Source: Terriglobia bacterium (lineage in GTDB: Bacteria > Acidobacteriota > Terriglobia > Terriglobales > Acidobacteriaceae). From it: 64,000 nucleotides of DNA. The position numbers and the translations under genes are program-made. The notes under the pieces are model-generated. The model was given only the letters and a program-made list of their open reading frames with translations, did no database searches and was not told the DNA's origin. The stretch lies in NCBI GenBank assembly GCA_020073565.1, contig JAIQEY010000008.1:1-64000 (forward strand), written 5' to 3'. Of this stretch, positions 43,738 to 53,550 are shown piece by piece (positions within the stretch are counted from its first letter, which is position 1; the number at the start of each line of letters is the position of its first letter).

Positions 43738-44910
43738 ATGCCAGAGTTGTCAGTTGCCGTCTTCGCCACGGACAATGATCAGCGCGCGGTCCTTCAGGTG
43801 TTGGTGGACGGGACCAGTGTGGCACGCACGGTATGCAGCAACGCGAGTTTGCCGCTGGCAGCGAATGATCCGGTGATTCGCAAGACGCAAGGGTTTCTCC
43901 CGGACGTGATCCTGGTCGATATCGCGGCGGACACAACCACCGCCGCCTTGCGCGCGATTGAACTGCTCCACCAGGAACTGCCCGATTGCGCGGTGTTTGC
44001 CATCGGCAGCATGACCCATCCGCAACTGATCGTGAGCGCGATGCGGGCGGGTGCACGCGAGTATATCGAGCGTCCCACGACGACCACCGATCTTCTGGAA
44101 GCGTTCGTGCGGCTCACGTCGACGCGGCGCAAACCAGGCCGCGAAGGTTCCCGCGGGAAGGTGTTCACGATTGTCAATGCCAAGGGCGGGAGCGGAGCCA
44201 CGACAGTGGCGGTGAATCTAGCTCTGGCCTTGCAATCGGTCCATCACAGCACGGCCCTGGTGGATCTTGCGCCTCTGGGCCACTGTGCGTTGCATCTGAA
44301 CTTGAAGCCCTCCTTCACCGTCTCGGATGCGATCAGCAATCTGCACCGCCTGGATTCGTCGTTGCTCGATAGCTTTATGGCCCGGCATGATGGCGGCCTG
44401 CAAGTGCTGGCGGGTTCCACGGTTCCGACGCTGGTCGAACCCTCCGTCTCCGACTTCGCGAGGCTCTTCGACATGATGGTGGGCGTTTTTCATTACATCG
44501 TGGTCGACGCTTCCTCCCGTCTCGACAGCGCCACCCGCCTGGTCAGCAATCTGTCGGAAAGGGTATTGCTGGTGGCGCACGCCGATGTCGCTTCGCTGTG
44601 GAGTGCGGGACGCGTGGCTCAGTATCTGGGCGAAACCGGTTCGCGCGATCGCTTTGCGCTCGTGCTCAACCGCTATCGAAGGGTCGCCGGTTTCAACGAG
44701 AGCGAAACCGAGACTGCCATTGGCGCTCCGGTGCTGTGGAGAATTCCCAACCAGTACTTTGCGGTCTCCGCGGCCATCGACCGTGGCGTGCCCGTGATTC
44801 AGCAGGGGAACAGCGAGATTGCCCGCTCCATTACCGGGCTGGCGCACTATTTGACGAAGGACGACCTGGACGTCAAGCGGACGGCCTGGTCGTTGTTTAA
44901 GACTGTGTAA
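43738..44910 (+). CDS. cpaE: Tad pilus localisation ATPase-like protein CpaE/TadZ
   Basis: 390 residues. An N-terminal receiver-like domain (1-125) retains the fold, including DVILVDIAAD, where the phosphoacceptor position is at Asp61. The C-terminal ParA/MinD-like domain starts at VFTIVNAKGGSGATTVAVN. The signature lysine of the deviant Walker A (K of KGG) is present, but the P-loop lysine is replaced (GSGATT, not GSGKTT), as is common in TadZ. It probably places the pilus at a cell pole. Confidence 0.92.
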   Translation: MPELSVAVFATDNDQRAVLQVLVDGTSVARTVCSNASLPLAANDPVIRKTQGFLPDVILVDIAADTTTAALRAIELLHQELPDCAVFAIGSMTHPQLIVSAMRAGAREYIERPTTTTDLLEAFVRLTSTRRKPGREGSRGKVFTIVNAKGGSGATTVAVNLALALQSVHHSTALVDLAPLGHCALHLNLKPSFTVSDAISNLHRLDSSLLDSFMARHDGGLQVLAGSTVPTLVEPSVSDFARLFDMMVGVFHYIVVDASSRLDSATRLVSNLSERVLLVAHADVASLWSAGRVAQYLGETGSRDRFALVLNRYRRVAGFNESETETAIGAPVLWRIPNQYFAVSAAIDRGVPVIQQGNSEIARSITGLAHYLTKDDLDVKRTAWSLFKTV

Positions 44911-44913
44911 GAA

Positions 44914-44996
44914 CAGCACTTAGCACTTAGTTGTTGGCTCTTACTTCTTGACTGTTCGGCTTGCGCTAAGAGCCAAGAGCTAACAGCTAAATAGCT
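44914..44996. repeat. Family D repeat forming a hairpin between cpaE and cpaF
   Basis: ttagttgttggctctta (44927-44943) pairs with taagagccaagagctaa (44967-44983) over 15-16 of 17 positions around a 23-base loop. It lies inside the Tad operon and could attenuate or process the transcript. Confidence 0.65.
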
Positions 44997-45008
44997 GGTT
45001 TAGAACAC

Positions 45009-46304
45009 ATGCCCAATCTCCAAGCTTTTGAACGCAGCGAGTACCAGCAGGTCAAAGCGGACCTGCACCGCAAAATCCTGGATCGGCTGGACCTGGAGAA
45101 ACTGGGTAAGGCGACCGGCGAGACGGCGCGCGAAGAAGTCCTGGCGCTGATCCGGAGCTCGGTTAACAGCGAGGCCGTACCGCTAAGCTTTGCCGAACGC
45201 GAACGGCTGGCGCGCGAAATCCTGGACGAGATCTTTGGTCTGGGCCCGCTCGAGCCGCTGCTCAAGGATCCTAGCGTCTCCGACATTCTGGTCAACCGTT
45301 TCGATCGCGTGTACGTGGAGCGTGCCGGCAAGCTCGAGGTGACCGGGCTGTCGTTCAAAGACAACCAGCACCTGATGCAGATCATCGACCGCATCGTGTC
45401 GCGCATCGGACGCCGGGTGGATGAATCGTCTCCAATGGTGGACGCCCGGCTGGCGGACGGTTCGCGTGTCAACGCCATCATTCCGCCGCTGGCGCTGGAC
45501 GGCGCCTGCCTCTCGATCCGGCGCTTTGGCCGCGACCCGATCACTTCACGCAACATGATCGAGAACAAGACGCTGAGCGAGCCGATGCTGGAGTTTTTGT
45601 CGGCGATGGTTAAGGGACGCCTCAATCTGCTCATCTCTGGCGGAACGGGCGCGGGCAAGACGACGCTGCTCAATGTTCTTTCGGGATACATTCCGAACTC
45701 GGAGCGCATCGTAACCATTGAGGACGCGGCCGAATTGCAGCTCAAGCAGGAGCACGTGGTGCGGCTGGAAACCCGGCCTCCCAACATTGAAGGCAAGGGC
45801 GCGGTACGCATGCGGCAGCTGGTCATTAACAGTCTGCGTATGCGTCCCGATCGCATCGTGGTGGGCGAGGTGCGCGGCGAGGAGGCCTTCGACATGCTGC
45901 AGGCCATGAACACGGGCCACGAAGGCTCCCTGACTACGGTGCACGCCAACTCACCCAGCGACGCGCTGAACCGAGTCGAGAACATGGTCTCCATGGCCAA
46001 CCTGAACATTCCCGAGCGTGCGATTCGGCAACAGGTCGCCTCCGCGATTCATGCCGTGGTCCAGATCGCGCGCCTCTCCGACGGTACGCGCAAGGTGATG
46101 ACGGTTTCCGAACTCACGGGCATGGAAAACGACGTGATCTCGATGCAAGACGTTTTCATATTCGATCGCACCGGGATTGATGAAAGTGGACGGGTTCGTG
46201 GTGTGTTTAAAGCGACGGGCGCGGCGCCGAAATTTGCCGAACGCCTGGCGATCGCCGGCTGCCGCCTGAACCCCGCCATGTTCGAATCGACGCTGGAGGT
46301 CTAG
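45009..46304 (+). CDS. cpaF: Tad pilus secretion ATPase CpaF (TadA)
   Basis: 431 residues. It powers pilin export and assembly. The N-terminal region ([20 protein letters not shown]) and Arg-rich loops are followed by Walker [10 protein letters not shown] (211-219), the Asp box ([10 protein letters not shown]), Walker B ([20 protein letters not shown]) and the His box (TTVHANSP). All residues for ATPase activity are present. The stop is three bases from the next ATG. Confidence 0.96.
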   Translation: MPNLQAFERSEYQQVKADLHRKILDRLDLEKLGKATGETAREEVLALIRSSVNSEAVPLSFAERERLAREILDEIFGLGPLEPLLKDPSVSDILVNRFDRVYVERAGKLEVTGLSFKDNQHLMQIIDRIVSRIGRRVDESSPMVDARLADGSRVNAIIPPLALDGACLSIRRFGRDPITSRNMIENKTLSEPMLEFLSAMVKGRLNLLISGGTGAGKTTLLNVLSGYIPNSERIVTIEDAAELQLKQEHVVRLETRPPNIEGKGAVRMRQLVINSLRMRPDRIVVGEVRGEEAFDMLQAMNTGHEGSLTTVHANSPSDALNRVENMVSMANLNIPERAIRQQVASAIHAVVQIARLSDGTRKVMTVSELTGMENDVISMQDVFIFDRTGIDESGRVRGVFKATGAAPKFAERLAIAGCRLNPAMFESTLEV

Positions 46305-46307
46305 GCC

Positions 46308-47273
46308 ATGCACTTTGTCATCGCCGTGCTGGTGTTCGTGGTCGTGACCCTGGCGGCGTTCGCTGGTTTGTCGCTGCTCGACGAGCGCAACGCCCAGGCC
46401 CGGCTTCTGCGCGATCGTCTTTCGGAGTCCCAGAAGCCGGCGGAGCAGCCTATCCCGGAAGCCGCTCTGGTGCGCGACGAGATGCTCAGCCGCATCCCGG
46501 CATTTGACGCGGTGCTGCGGCGCTCGGAGCGCGTGTCGCTGTTGCAGAAAATGCTGACCCAGGGCGACGTGAATGTTCGCGCCGGGAACTTCCTCCTGTA
46601 CTGTGTGGTCGGGGCGGCAGTGTTCGGGCTGCTCTTTTTCATCGCGGGCGGCAATCTGATCTTTGGCTGGGCAGGAGCAATTCTGGGATTCTTCGTTCCG
46701 TATGCGTATGCCTCGCACAGGCGGCAAAAGCGTTTTCAACGCTTTGAAGAGAAATTTCCGGAGGCCATCGACACGCTGGCGCGCGCCGTTCGAGCCGGGC
46801 ATGCCTTCACGACTGCGCTGGAAATGATCGCCAATGAAGTGTCGGAGCCGGTGGCCGGAGAGTTCCGCCAACTCTACGAGGAGCAGAAATTCGGATTGCC
46901 GGTACGCGACGCCTTGATCAACCTGGCCGCCCGCATTCCTTTGGTGGACGTCAAGTTTTTTGTGACGGCGGTGATGTTGCAGCGCGAGACCGGCGGCAAT
47001 CTGGCGGAGATCCTCGACAACCTTTCCTACGTGATCCGGGAGCGCTTCAAGATCCTGCGCCAGGTGCGCGTGCACACCGCTCAGGGTCGCCTGACGATGG
47101 TCTTGCTGATGGCCCTGCCGCCGACGATTGTGCTGGTCATGCTGAGCATCAACCCAGGATTCATTCGTCCGCTGTTCACCGATCCGCTGGGACATGCCCT
47201 GATCGTGGCCGGCATCACGTTGCAAACGATGGGCTATTTTTTCATTCGCAGGATCATAAGGATCCAGGTCTGA
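46308..47273 (+). CDS. tadB: Tad pilus inner-membrane protein TadB
   Basis: 321 residues. An N-terminal helix and a pair of central helices (about 100-140) precede the T2SF/GspF cytoplasmic domain: FPEAIDTLARAVRAGHAFTT and RETGGNLAEILDNLSYVIRE are typical. Two C-terminal helices follow. It forms the platform with TadC for the CpaF motor. It is tightly spaced with both neighbours (three bases on each side). Confidence 0.94.
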   Translation: MHFVIAVLVFVVVTLAAFAGLSLLDERNAQARLLRDRLSESQKPAEQPIPEAALVRDEMLSRIPAFDAVLRRSERVSLLQKMLTQGDVNVRAGNFLLYCVVGAAVFGLLFFIAGGNLIFGWAGAILGFFVPYAYASHRRQKRFQRFEEKFPEAIDTLARAVRAGHAFTTALEMIANEVSEPVAGEFRQLYEEQKFGLPVRDALINLAARIPLVDVKFFVTAVMLQRETGGNLAEILDNLSYVIRERFKILRQVRVHTAQGRLTMVLLMALPPTIVLVMLSINPGFIRPLFTDPLGHALIVAGITLQTMGYFFIRRIIRIQV

Positions 47274-47276
47274 TTC

Positions 47277-48188
47277 ATGCTGCTGGCGCTTTCCATTCTC
47301 GTCTTTGTCACCATCGTCGTGGCGGTGTTTTCTCTGGGAGCGGCCACGGTTGCGCCCTCCTCGGTGCTCGGTTCGCGGTTGCACGAAATTGGCTGGCAGA
47401 GGCCGAAAGCGCTACAAAAGCCGCCCATTCGCGAACGCATTCAACAAGCGCTTGACCCGCTGAGCCGGGCGCTGCCCGCCTCACCGGAGAACGTTTCCAA
47501 AACTCGCCAGTGGCTGATCCAGGCTGGCTATCGCGATCCCCAGCACGCGACCATCTATCGCGGCTTGCGAGTGTTGTTTGCTGCGCTCGCTTTCGGCGGA
47601 GTGGTGTTGTTTACCGGAATGAGCTCGCCTCTTCTGCTCGTCGGGCTGACGGCGTTCGGCTACTTCATTCCTCGATTTATGCTGAAGCGAGCGGTTAGCG
47701 CGCGGCAACGACGCATTCGATTGGCGCTGCCTGATGCGCTCGATTTGACAGTCATCTGCGTCGAGGCCGGGTTGGCTCTCGATCAGGCGATGCTGCGCGT
47801 GGGGGAAGACCTGAGCTACGCCCACCCGGAACTCAGTGCGGAGTTCCACATGTTCAACCTGGAGACGCGGGCCGGCAAGCCTCGGGTTGAGGCGCTGCGC
47901 AACCTGGCTGCGCGCACCGGGGTTGAGGACATTCGCTCGCTGGTGATGACGCTGGTGCAGACCGACCGGTTCGGAACCAGCGTTGCCCAGGCCTTGCGCG
48001 TCCATTCCGATTCCCTGCGTACCGAACGGCGCCAGCGCGCCGAGGAGCAAGCTGCCAAGACCACCGTTAAAATGATTATCCCCCTTGTGCTGTTTGTGCT
48101 TCCTTCCCTCATTTTTGTCACCGTCGGTCCCGCGGTCATTCAACTGATGCATGTGCTCCTCCCCATTAGCGGAGGAGGAAAGCGTTGA
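47277..48188 (+). CDS. tadC: Tad pilus inner-membrane protein TadC
   Basis: 303 residues with N-terminal, central and C-terminal membrane helices around a T2SF domain. LPDALDLTVICVEAGLALDQ is the TadC form of the motif, and TDRFGTSVAQALRVHSDSLR and KTTVKMIIPLVLFVLPSLIF are also typical. It starts three bases after tadB and completes the inner-membrane platform. The TadD, TadE/F and TadG genes seen in many Tad loci are not adjacent. Confidence 0.94.
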   Translation: MLLALSILVFVTIVVAVFSLGAATVAPSSVLGSRLHEIGWQRPKALQKPPIRERIQQALDPLSRALPASPENVSKTRQWLIQAGYRDPQHATIYRGLRVLFAALAFGGVVLFTGMSSPLLLVGLTAFGYFIPRFMLKRAVSARQRRIRLALPDALDLTVICVEAGLALDQAMLRVGEDLSYAHPELSAEFHMFNLETRAGKPRVEALRNLAARTGVEDIRSLVMTLVQTDRFGTSVAQALRVHSDSLRTERRQRAEEQAAKTTVKMIIPLVLFVLPSLIFVTVGPAVIQLMHVLLPISGGGKR

Positions 48189-48214
48189 ATTCTGATCGGA
48201 ATTGAGGAGCCGTT

Positions 48215-48613
48215 ATGCCCGCGCGCAGTGCCACGGGATACGCTTTCAACCGAACGCGCACTACGTATCTCGCGACCGAGTTGATGATCGCGCGGACGCA
48301 CTGGAGTCGCTTTCGCGGACTGATGGCCACCGATGCTTCCCGATTCCGGCGTGGCCAGGGACTGTGGATCTCACCCAGCCACGGCGTCCACACTTTCGTC
48401 ATGCGTTTCCCCATAGACGTTCTGTATCTTGACCGGGAGCGCCTGGTGATCCACATTGAAGAGGAGCTCAAGCCCTGGCGCCTGGCAGCCGTTCGCCTCC
48501 GCGCCGCATCGGTGCTGGAGCTTCCCGCGGGAACGATTCGCGAGTCGCAGACGGTGCTCGGCGACCAAGTCGACATTTTTCTCGAACGACCGCTGCAAAC
48601 TGAGGCTGTATGA
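48215..48613 (+). CDS. DUF192 family protein
   Basis: 132 residues; gaggag lies upstream of the ATG. The DUF192 core is visible: RTHWSRFRGLMATDASRF, then GLWISPSHGVHTFVMRFPID, VLYLDRE and VLELPAGTIRES. Function is unknown; members are small beta-rich proteins, secreted in some groups. No signal peptide is seen here. It follows tadC by 26 bases and overlaps the next gene by four bases (ATGA), so it seems part of the Tad operon. Confidence 0.88.
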   Translation: MPARSATGYAFNRTRTTYLATELMIARTHWSRFRGLMATDASRFRRGQGLWISPSHGVHTFVMRFPIDVLYLDRERLVIHIEEELKPWRLAAVRLRAASVLELPAGTIRESQTVLGDQVDIFLERPLQTEAV

Positions 48614-50745
48614 ACCCGGTTGAGACCATTCCCGAAGTTGTCCATCAGTGGCTGGAGCCACCACGGCTGCTGGTGGAGTGGTCGTCTCCATGGGAGGAAT
48701 TCAAGACCGCGCTTGCGCCGGCGCTCTCCAGGGCTCCGAAGGCGCTGGCCGGCGAAGCGCCAACGGGCATGTTTCCCTATCGGGGCATGCTGGCGTGCTG
48801 GCTGCTGGAATGTCTGCTGCTGATTGCGGCCATTGTGCTGCCCGAACGCATTGCCAGCCTTCAGCCTTACCAGCCGCCGCCACGTCCGAAGTGGGATGTC
48901 ATTTACTACTGGGGCGACGAACTTCCCCAGACGCAGGACAAGGGCGGCGCGCAGGCCGGCAAGTCAGGACAGGCAGGGGGCCAGGAGGCTCACCATCGCA
49001 CGCAGGCTATCCGGGTGGCGCGGGGCGACCGGCCGGGCGAGAAGGTGGTCGATGCACCCAAGCTGAACCTGCCGCACTCGGATTCTTCCGTCGCGAACCT
49101 GCTCGCTTTTAAACCGCTGCCCGGACCACCGCCCGCGGAGGGCTTGCGCTCTTCGCTAGTTGCGCCTGCTCTGCCCAACGCCGCCGTTGTGCCACCCTCT
49201 CCGGAATTGAATTCAACGGTCAGCCGCAAACAGAATGATCTGACCGCAAGTGTGGTGGCGCCTGCACCGGAGGTGTCTCACACCAACACTCGAACGACAC
49301 CAGCCTTGAGTACCCCTGTGGTTGCTCCCACGCCGGACATTGTGCGCGACAAGATGCGCAGCGGTGATTCGATCAATCCGTCGGTGATCGCGCCGCCGCC
49401 ACGGGACACGCAACGCGACCTGGCCAGTTCCCGGTCTCCGGTGACGCAGGCGACCGACGTGGTTGCGCCTCCGGTCTCGGCGCCGCCACGGGACGTGTCG
49501 AGTTCATCCAAGTTGTCGTTGCCGGCGCCTGCGGTGGTCGCTCCGCCGCCTTCACAGGTCAGCCGCGATCTCAATAGTTGGGGAAGCACTCCTACCGGGA
49601 ACCTGCGCACGAACCCAGTGCCGCCTCCTCCCAGCACCACGGGAAGTAGCGGTTCCCTGGGTAGAAGCGGCGTTGGCAGCTTGACTCCGCAGGTCGTGCC
49701 GCCTCCAGTGAGTGGCACAGAACAGGGCTTGGGCGGAACGACGGGCGTGCGAGCGGGCGGGACCTTGTTGGGTTCGGCGGATGTTGTACCGCCTCCGCCT
49801 AGCCTCGGCGGTGGCAAGGCGCTCTCGGGAAGCGGGCGTGGGAATAAGGGCACTGGGGCGGGCGGTCCGCTTGATTTGGGATCTTCAGTCGCTCCTCCCA
49901 CCAACCGCGGCGGCAGCACATCGGGAAGTGGCGTGGTGGTCTCAAGCCAGCCAGGCACGAAGGTCGGAGTGCCGAACGCTGCTGGCGGCGGAGCGATTGC
50001 CATGTCGCCGAGCGGCACTGCGAAAACCGGACTGGGCGGAAGTGGCGGCGGAGCAGGCATTGGCAAGGGCAATGGCCCCGGCAGCGGAATGCAAGGCGAA
50101 GGCTCGGGCGCAGGCAGAGAAGGCACGGGACGCGGCTCCGATCCAAACGCGCGCGGCGGCATTTCGCCGTATCCGGGAACGGGCGGCGCCGGGAGTGGCG
50201 CGAGCGGCGCGCCTGCTATGCCGGGCGTATCCGTACAGGGCGGCACGACTACGATTACACTGCCCAGCTTTGGAACTCCGGGCGCGAACAGTGCCGCCTC
50301 GGGACCTGGCCGTTCCTCAGCCAACGATCACAAGAGATCGGGTGTGACCGTGATGGCGACATCGCGCTCGGGCGGTGTGTTCAATTACTACGGCCTGCTA
50401 AAGGGCGACAACTATTCCATCTACATAGAAACCTCGCTGGGCATGGCCGTAATGCAGTATGCCGATGCGGCTTCAGCCACGCATCCCTCCAAGGAAGCGC
50501 TGACCGAACCGGAACCGATCCGCAAAGATCTTCCTACGGGAGTGCGACCAACTCGCGTCATTTTCTCCTGCATCCTCGACCGCTCTGGTGTTCTGAAAGA
50601 CATCAAGGTGCTGGAGCCCGGCGCTGCGGAAACTACTTCAAGGCTTTTGGTTACGCTGCCGAACTGGAAGTTTCGTCCGGCCTTTCATGGGAATGAGCCG
50701 GTTGAAGTAAATGCGATCCTGGGATTTGGCGTGGATACGCGGTAA
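48610..50745 (+). CDS. TonB-like protein with very long Pro/Gly-rich linker
   Basis: 711 residues. One membrane helix lies at about 60-78 (LACWLLECLLLIAAIVLPER). A linker of some 500 residues follows, first Pro/Ala/Ser-rich with repeats of VVAPPP type, then Gly/Ser-rich (GSGRGNKGTGAGG and the like). The C-terminal 100 residues (PTRVIFSCILDRSGVLKDIK, then LPNWKFRPAFHGNEPVEVNA) match a TonB C-terminal fold. TonB couples the inner membrane to outer-membrane transporters. Its overlap with the DUF192 gene and position after tadC suggest a structural link across the periplasm to the Tad machine, which is inference. Confidence 0.82.
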   Translation: MNPVETIPEVVHQWLEPPRLLVEWSSPWEEFKTALAPALSRAPKALAGEAPTGMFPYRGMLACWLLECLLLIAAIVLPERIASLQPYQPPPRPKWDVIYYWGDELPQTQDKGGAQAGKSGQAGGQEAHHRTQAIRVARGDRPGEKVVDAPKLNLPHSDSSVANLLAFKPLPGPPPAEGLRSSLVAPALPNAAVVPPSPELNSTVSRKQNDLTASVVAPAPEVSHTNTRTTPALSTPVVAPTPDIVRDKMRSGDSINPSVIAPPPRDTQRDLASSRSPVTQATDVVAPPVSAPPRDVSSSSKLSLPAPAVVAPPPSQVSRDLNSWGSTPTGNLRTNPVPPPPSTTGSSGSLGRSGVGSLTPQVVPPPVSGTEQGLGGTTGVRAGGTLLGSADVVPPPPSLGGGKALSGSGRGNKGTGAGGPLDLGSSVAPPTNRGGSTSGSGVVVSSQPGTKVGVPNAAGGGAIAMSPSGTAKTGLGGSGGGAGIGKGNGPGSGMQGEGSGAGREGTGRGSDPNARGGISPYPGTGGAGSGASGAPAMPGVSVQGGTTTITLPSFGTPGANSAASGPGRSSANDHKRSGVTVMATSRSGGVFNYYGLLKGDNYSIYIETSLGMAVMQYADAASATHPSKEALTEPEPIRKDLPTGVRPTRVIFSCILDRSGVLKDIKVLEPGAAETTSRLLVTLPNWKFRPAFHGNEPVEVNAILGFGVDTR

Positions 50746-50835
50746 CGGATGGAGAGACGGGCGCCGCCGCCCGTCAGCGCTTCATATCGATGGGTGGCCG
50801 GGCGCGGACGCTCGGCGCTCCATTGTGTCTTTCAA

Positions 50836-51819
50836 TCAGTAGCCTTTGTGTTTGTCGACTACGGCCAGCAGCGGACTGCCGATCACATAACGACGAAGAT
50901 TCTCGGAAAACAGGGCGTAGTGGCGCTCCCACAACTTGTCGGTCAGCGCGGCGGTGTGCGGGGTGATCAGCAGGTTTGGCACATCCCACAGCGGTGAGTC
51001 CGGTGCGAGCGGCTCCTTCGGGAAGACGTCGAGAGCGGCGCCTCCAATCTTCTTTTCCCGCAGAGCGGCGGCGAGCGCGGGTTCGTCCACCAGCGGGCCG
51101 CGGCCGACGTTGATCAGGCAGGCTTCCGATTTCATGAGCGCCAGGCGTTCGGCGTTCGCAATGGCCATCGTGGCCGCTGTGACCGGTGCGGCCAACACGA
51201 TGTAGTCGGCTTGGCGAAAGACTTCGTCAATCTGTGACGGACCGAAGACGGCGTTCGCGCCTTCGCTTCCCTTCTCCGGATGCTCGCGCACGGCAACGAC
51301 GCGCATGCCCAGAGCTTTCGCGCTTTTGGCAACCGCGCGCCCGATGCTGCCCAATCCGATCAGACCAAGGGTTGCGCCTGCGACCTCACGCACGCGTGGC
51401 AGTTCGTCCCAGAGGATCTGCTGTCCCCAAACGTGCTTCTCCTGCAAGCGCACCGAGCCGGGAATTTTCTTCGCCAGCGCGAAGATGAGCGCGATGACGT
51501 GCTCCGCGACGACCGGGCCGTGCACTTCGCGCGCGTTGGTGAGAATGATGTCGCTGTTCACCAGTTCGGGAAAGATCAGCTGATGGACGGCCGCGGCGGG
51601 CGAGTGGATCCAGCGCAGCTTCTTCGCGGTTGCGATCTGCTCGGGACGGACGGACCAGGTGATCGCAATTTCAGTATCGACGATTTCGGCTTCGACGCGT
51701 TTGTAGTCGGGAAGATGGACCACGTTCACTTGTGGAAATTCCTGCTGCAGCCGCTTCGGGAACCATGGCGGCGCGTTCCATTGATCAAACGGATGGTGGA
51801 CAAAGATCAGTAATTTCAT
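50836..51819 (-). CDS. D-2-hydroxyacid dehydrogenase
   Basis: 327 residues from the ATG at 51819 (MKLLIFVHHP). NAD-binding motif GLIGLGSIGRAVAKSAKALG. The catalytic arginine is in NVGRGPLVDE, the glutamate is in DVFPKEPLAPDSPLW, and the histidine is in ITPHTAAL. The enzyme should reduce a 2-keto acid or oxidise a D-2-hydroxy acid. Closer assignment (glyoxylate/hydroxypyruvate reductase-like) is not secure. It lies downstream of gpmI on the same strand, separated by a family C repeat fragment at 51836-51857. Confidence 0.9.
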   Translation of the reverse strand: MKLLIFVHHPFDQWNAPPWFPKRLQQEFPQVNVVHLPDYKRVEAEIVDTEIAITWSVRPEQIATAKKLRWIHSPAAAVHQLIFPELVNSDIILTNAREVHGPVVAEHVIALIFALAKKIPGSVRLQEKHVWGQQILWDELPRVREVAGATLGLIGLGSIGRAVAKSAKALGMRVVAVREHPEKGSEGANAVFGPSQIDEVFRQADYIVLAAPVTAATMAIANAERLALMKSEACLINVGRGPLVDEPALAAALREKKIGGAALDVFPKEPLAPDSPLWDVPNLLITPHTAALTDKLWERHYALFSENLRRYVIGSPLLAVVDKHKGY

Positions 51820-51867
51820 GTGCAACGAAATCCTTACCACAGAGGTCATAGAGGGGAGCGTGGATTT

Positions 51868-53472
51868 CTAGCCTCGCTTTAGGCGCAGATCCGTTCCCGT
51901 CATCTCTTTTGGCTCCGTAATACCAAGCATTCCGAGGATTGTCGGCGAGATGTCCCGTAGCGACCCATTCGGCTTCAGCGTGTACTTGGAAGCATCCTCC
52001 GCGATCACGATGAATGGCACGGGATTCGTGGTATGCGCCGTGTGCGGACCCCCGGTGGCGGGATCGATCATCATTTCGGCGTTGCCGTGGTCGGCAGTGA
52101 TCAGCATCGCACCCCCTTTGGCGCGCACGGCTTTTTCGATCGCGCCCAAGCAGGCGTCAACCGTCTCAACGGCCTTGATGGTGGGCTCGATTTTGCCCGA
52201 ATGCCCGACCATATCGGCATTGGCGAAGTTGACGATCATCACGTCGAAGGCTCCGTCGTTCGTGGCCTTGACAACAGCTTCGGCAATGCCGGCGGCGCTC
52301 ATCTCGGGCTTCAGATCGTAGGTGGCAACCTTCGGCGAGGGCACCATTACACGGTCTTCTCCCGGGAACGGTTGCTCGACTCCTCCGTTGAAGAAGTACG
52401 TCACGTGGGCGTACTTCTCGGTTTCCGCCACGCGCAGGTTGCGCATCTTCAGACCGCCCATCACGTTAGCCAGGATGTTCGCCATCGACTCGGGCGGAAT
52501 CACCACTGGCAGGCTGAAGTTCTTGTCGTATTGCGTCATGCAGACGTACTTCAGATTTTTCGGCGTGCGGTCGCGAGGAATGGTGGCGTCGAGGTCGGCT
52601 GCACCGGGGAGATCGCTGCCGCCTTTCTCGTTCAAACCGCTATTGCGGCACAGAGCGCGCGTGATTTGGCGGACGCGATCGGCTCGGAAATTAAAGCAGA
52701 TACAGGAATCGTCGTCGGTGATCCTGGCGATTGGTCCGCCGCGGCTGTCGACGCACACGAAGGGCACGACGAATTCGTCGGTCACGCCCTTGTTATAGGA
52801 CTCTTTCATGCCGTGCACTGCATCCGTCTGAGTGCCGCCTTCAGCCTTGCCCTCGACCATTGCGGTGAAGGCCTTGGTGATGCGCTCCCAGCGGCGGTCG
52901 CGGTCCATGGCGTAATAGCGGCCATTGACGGTGGCGATCTTGCCGGAATTGTAATCGCGCATCTTCTGCTGCAGTTGTTCGAGATAGCGGGCGCCGTTGG
53001 TGGGTAGGGTGTCGCGGCCATCCATGAAGGCGTGCACGAAAACACGATCAACGCCTTGCTGTTTGGCCATCTTCAGGAGGGCGTAAAGATGCTCCTGCCG
53101 GGAGTGCACACCGCCATCGGAGACTAGACCGAACAGGTGAAGCTTGCGGCCGCTGGTGCGGGCATTTCTCATCGCCTCGACGAGCACGGGATGCGAGAAG
53201 AATTCGCCGTTCTGGATCATCAGGTCGATGCGCGTGATGTCCATGTGCACGATGCGCCCGGCGCCGATGTTCAGGTGGCCAACTTCGCTGTTGCCCATCT
53301 GGCCTTCGGGCAGTCCAACAAACGGGCCGCTGGTGTGGATGAGGGTGTTGGGATACTCGCGCAGCAGCCGGTCGTACGTGGGCTTGCGTGCGAGGGCGAT
53401 GGCGTTGGCTTTGGTTTCGGCGCGGTATCCCCAGCCATCGAGGATGATGAGGACGAGAGGTTTAGGACGCAA
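51868..53472 (-). CDS. gpmI: 2,3-bisphosphoglycerate-independent phosphoglycerate mutase
   Basis: 534 residues from a TTG at 53472, supported by AGGAG six bases upstream. It interconverts 3- and 2-phosphoglycerate with two Mn ions. Motifs: [10 protein letters not shown], the nucleophile serine in [22 protein letters not shown], and the metal ligands in [20 protein letters not shown] and [11 protein letters not shown]. The ribosome-binding site lies inside the word repeat 53476-53511, so the repeat has supplied it. Enolase, the next step in glycolysis, is encoded nearby at 54236-55543. Confidence 0.96.
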   Translation of the reverse strand: MRPKPLVLIILDGWGYRAETKANAIALARKPTYDRLLREYPNTLIHTSGPFVGLPEGQMGNSEVGHLNIGAGRIVHMDITRIDLMIQNGEFFSHPVLVEAMRNARTSGRKLHLFGLVSDGGVHSRQEHLYALLKMAKQQGVDRVFVHAFMDGRDTLPTNGARYLEQLQQKMRDYNSGKIATVNGRYYAMDRDRRWERITKAFTAMVEGKAEGGTQTDAVHGMKESYNKGVTDEFVVPFVCVDSRGGPIARITDDDSCICFNFRADRVRQITRALCRNSGLNEKGGSDLPGAADLDATIPRDRTPKNLKYVCMTQYDKNFSLPVVIPPESMANILANVMGGLKMRNLRVAETEKYAHVTYFFNGGVEQPFPGEDRVMVPSPKVATYDLKPEMSAAGIAEAVVKATNDGAFDVMIVNFANADMVGHSGKIEPTIKAVETVDACLGAIEKAVRAKGGAMLITADHGNAEMMIDPATGGPHTAHTTNPVPFIVIAEDASKYTLKPNGSLRDISPTILGMLGITEPKEMTGTDLRLKRG

Positions 53473-53475
53473 ATT

Positions 53476-53511
53476 CAGCTCCTGGCTCTTAGCTCTTGGC
53501 TCTTAGCTCCG
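53476..53511. repeat. Word repeat family D, copy 5, at the gpmI start
   Basis: Tandem cttggctcttagctcctg-type words. Read on the minus strand they end in agccaggagctgaat before the TTG, and so include the gpmI ribosome-binding site. Confidence 0.65.
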
Positions 53512-53521
53512 GATAGCATTT

Positions 53522-53550
53522 CACCACGGAGGCACGGAGACACGGAGAAA
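53522..53550. repeat. Family C fragment (cacggaggcacggagacacg)
   Basis: A single arm of the CACAGAGG/CACGGAGG repeat type, upstream of gpmI next to the family D tract. Confidence 0.55.

Noticed and set aside
45951..47384. Long open frame on the minus strand, 477 codons
   Set aside because: It is antisense to cpaF and tadB, with charged low-complexity sequence and no recognisable motif.
49278..50324. Pro-rich open frame on the minus strand
   Set aside because: It mirrors the Gly/Pro-rich linker of the TonB-like gene; the low-complexity codons read open on both strands.
52033..53007. Open frame on the plus strand
   Set aside because: It is antisense to gpmI, with no family match.
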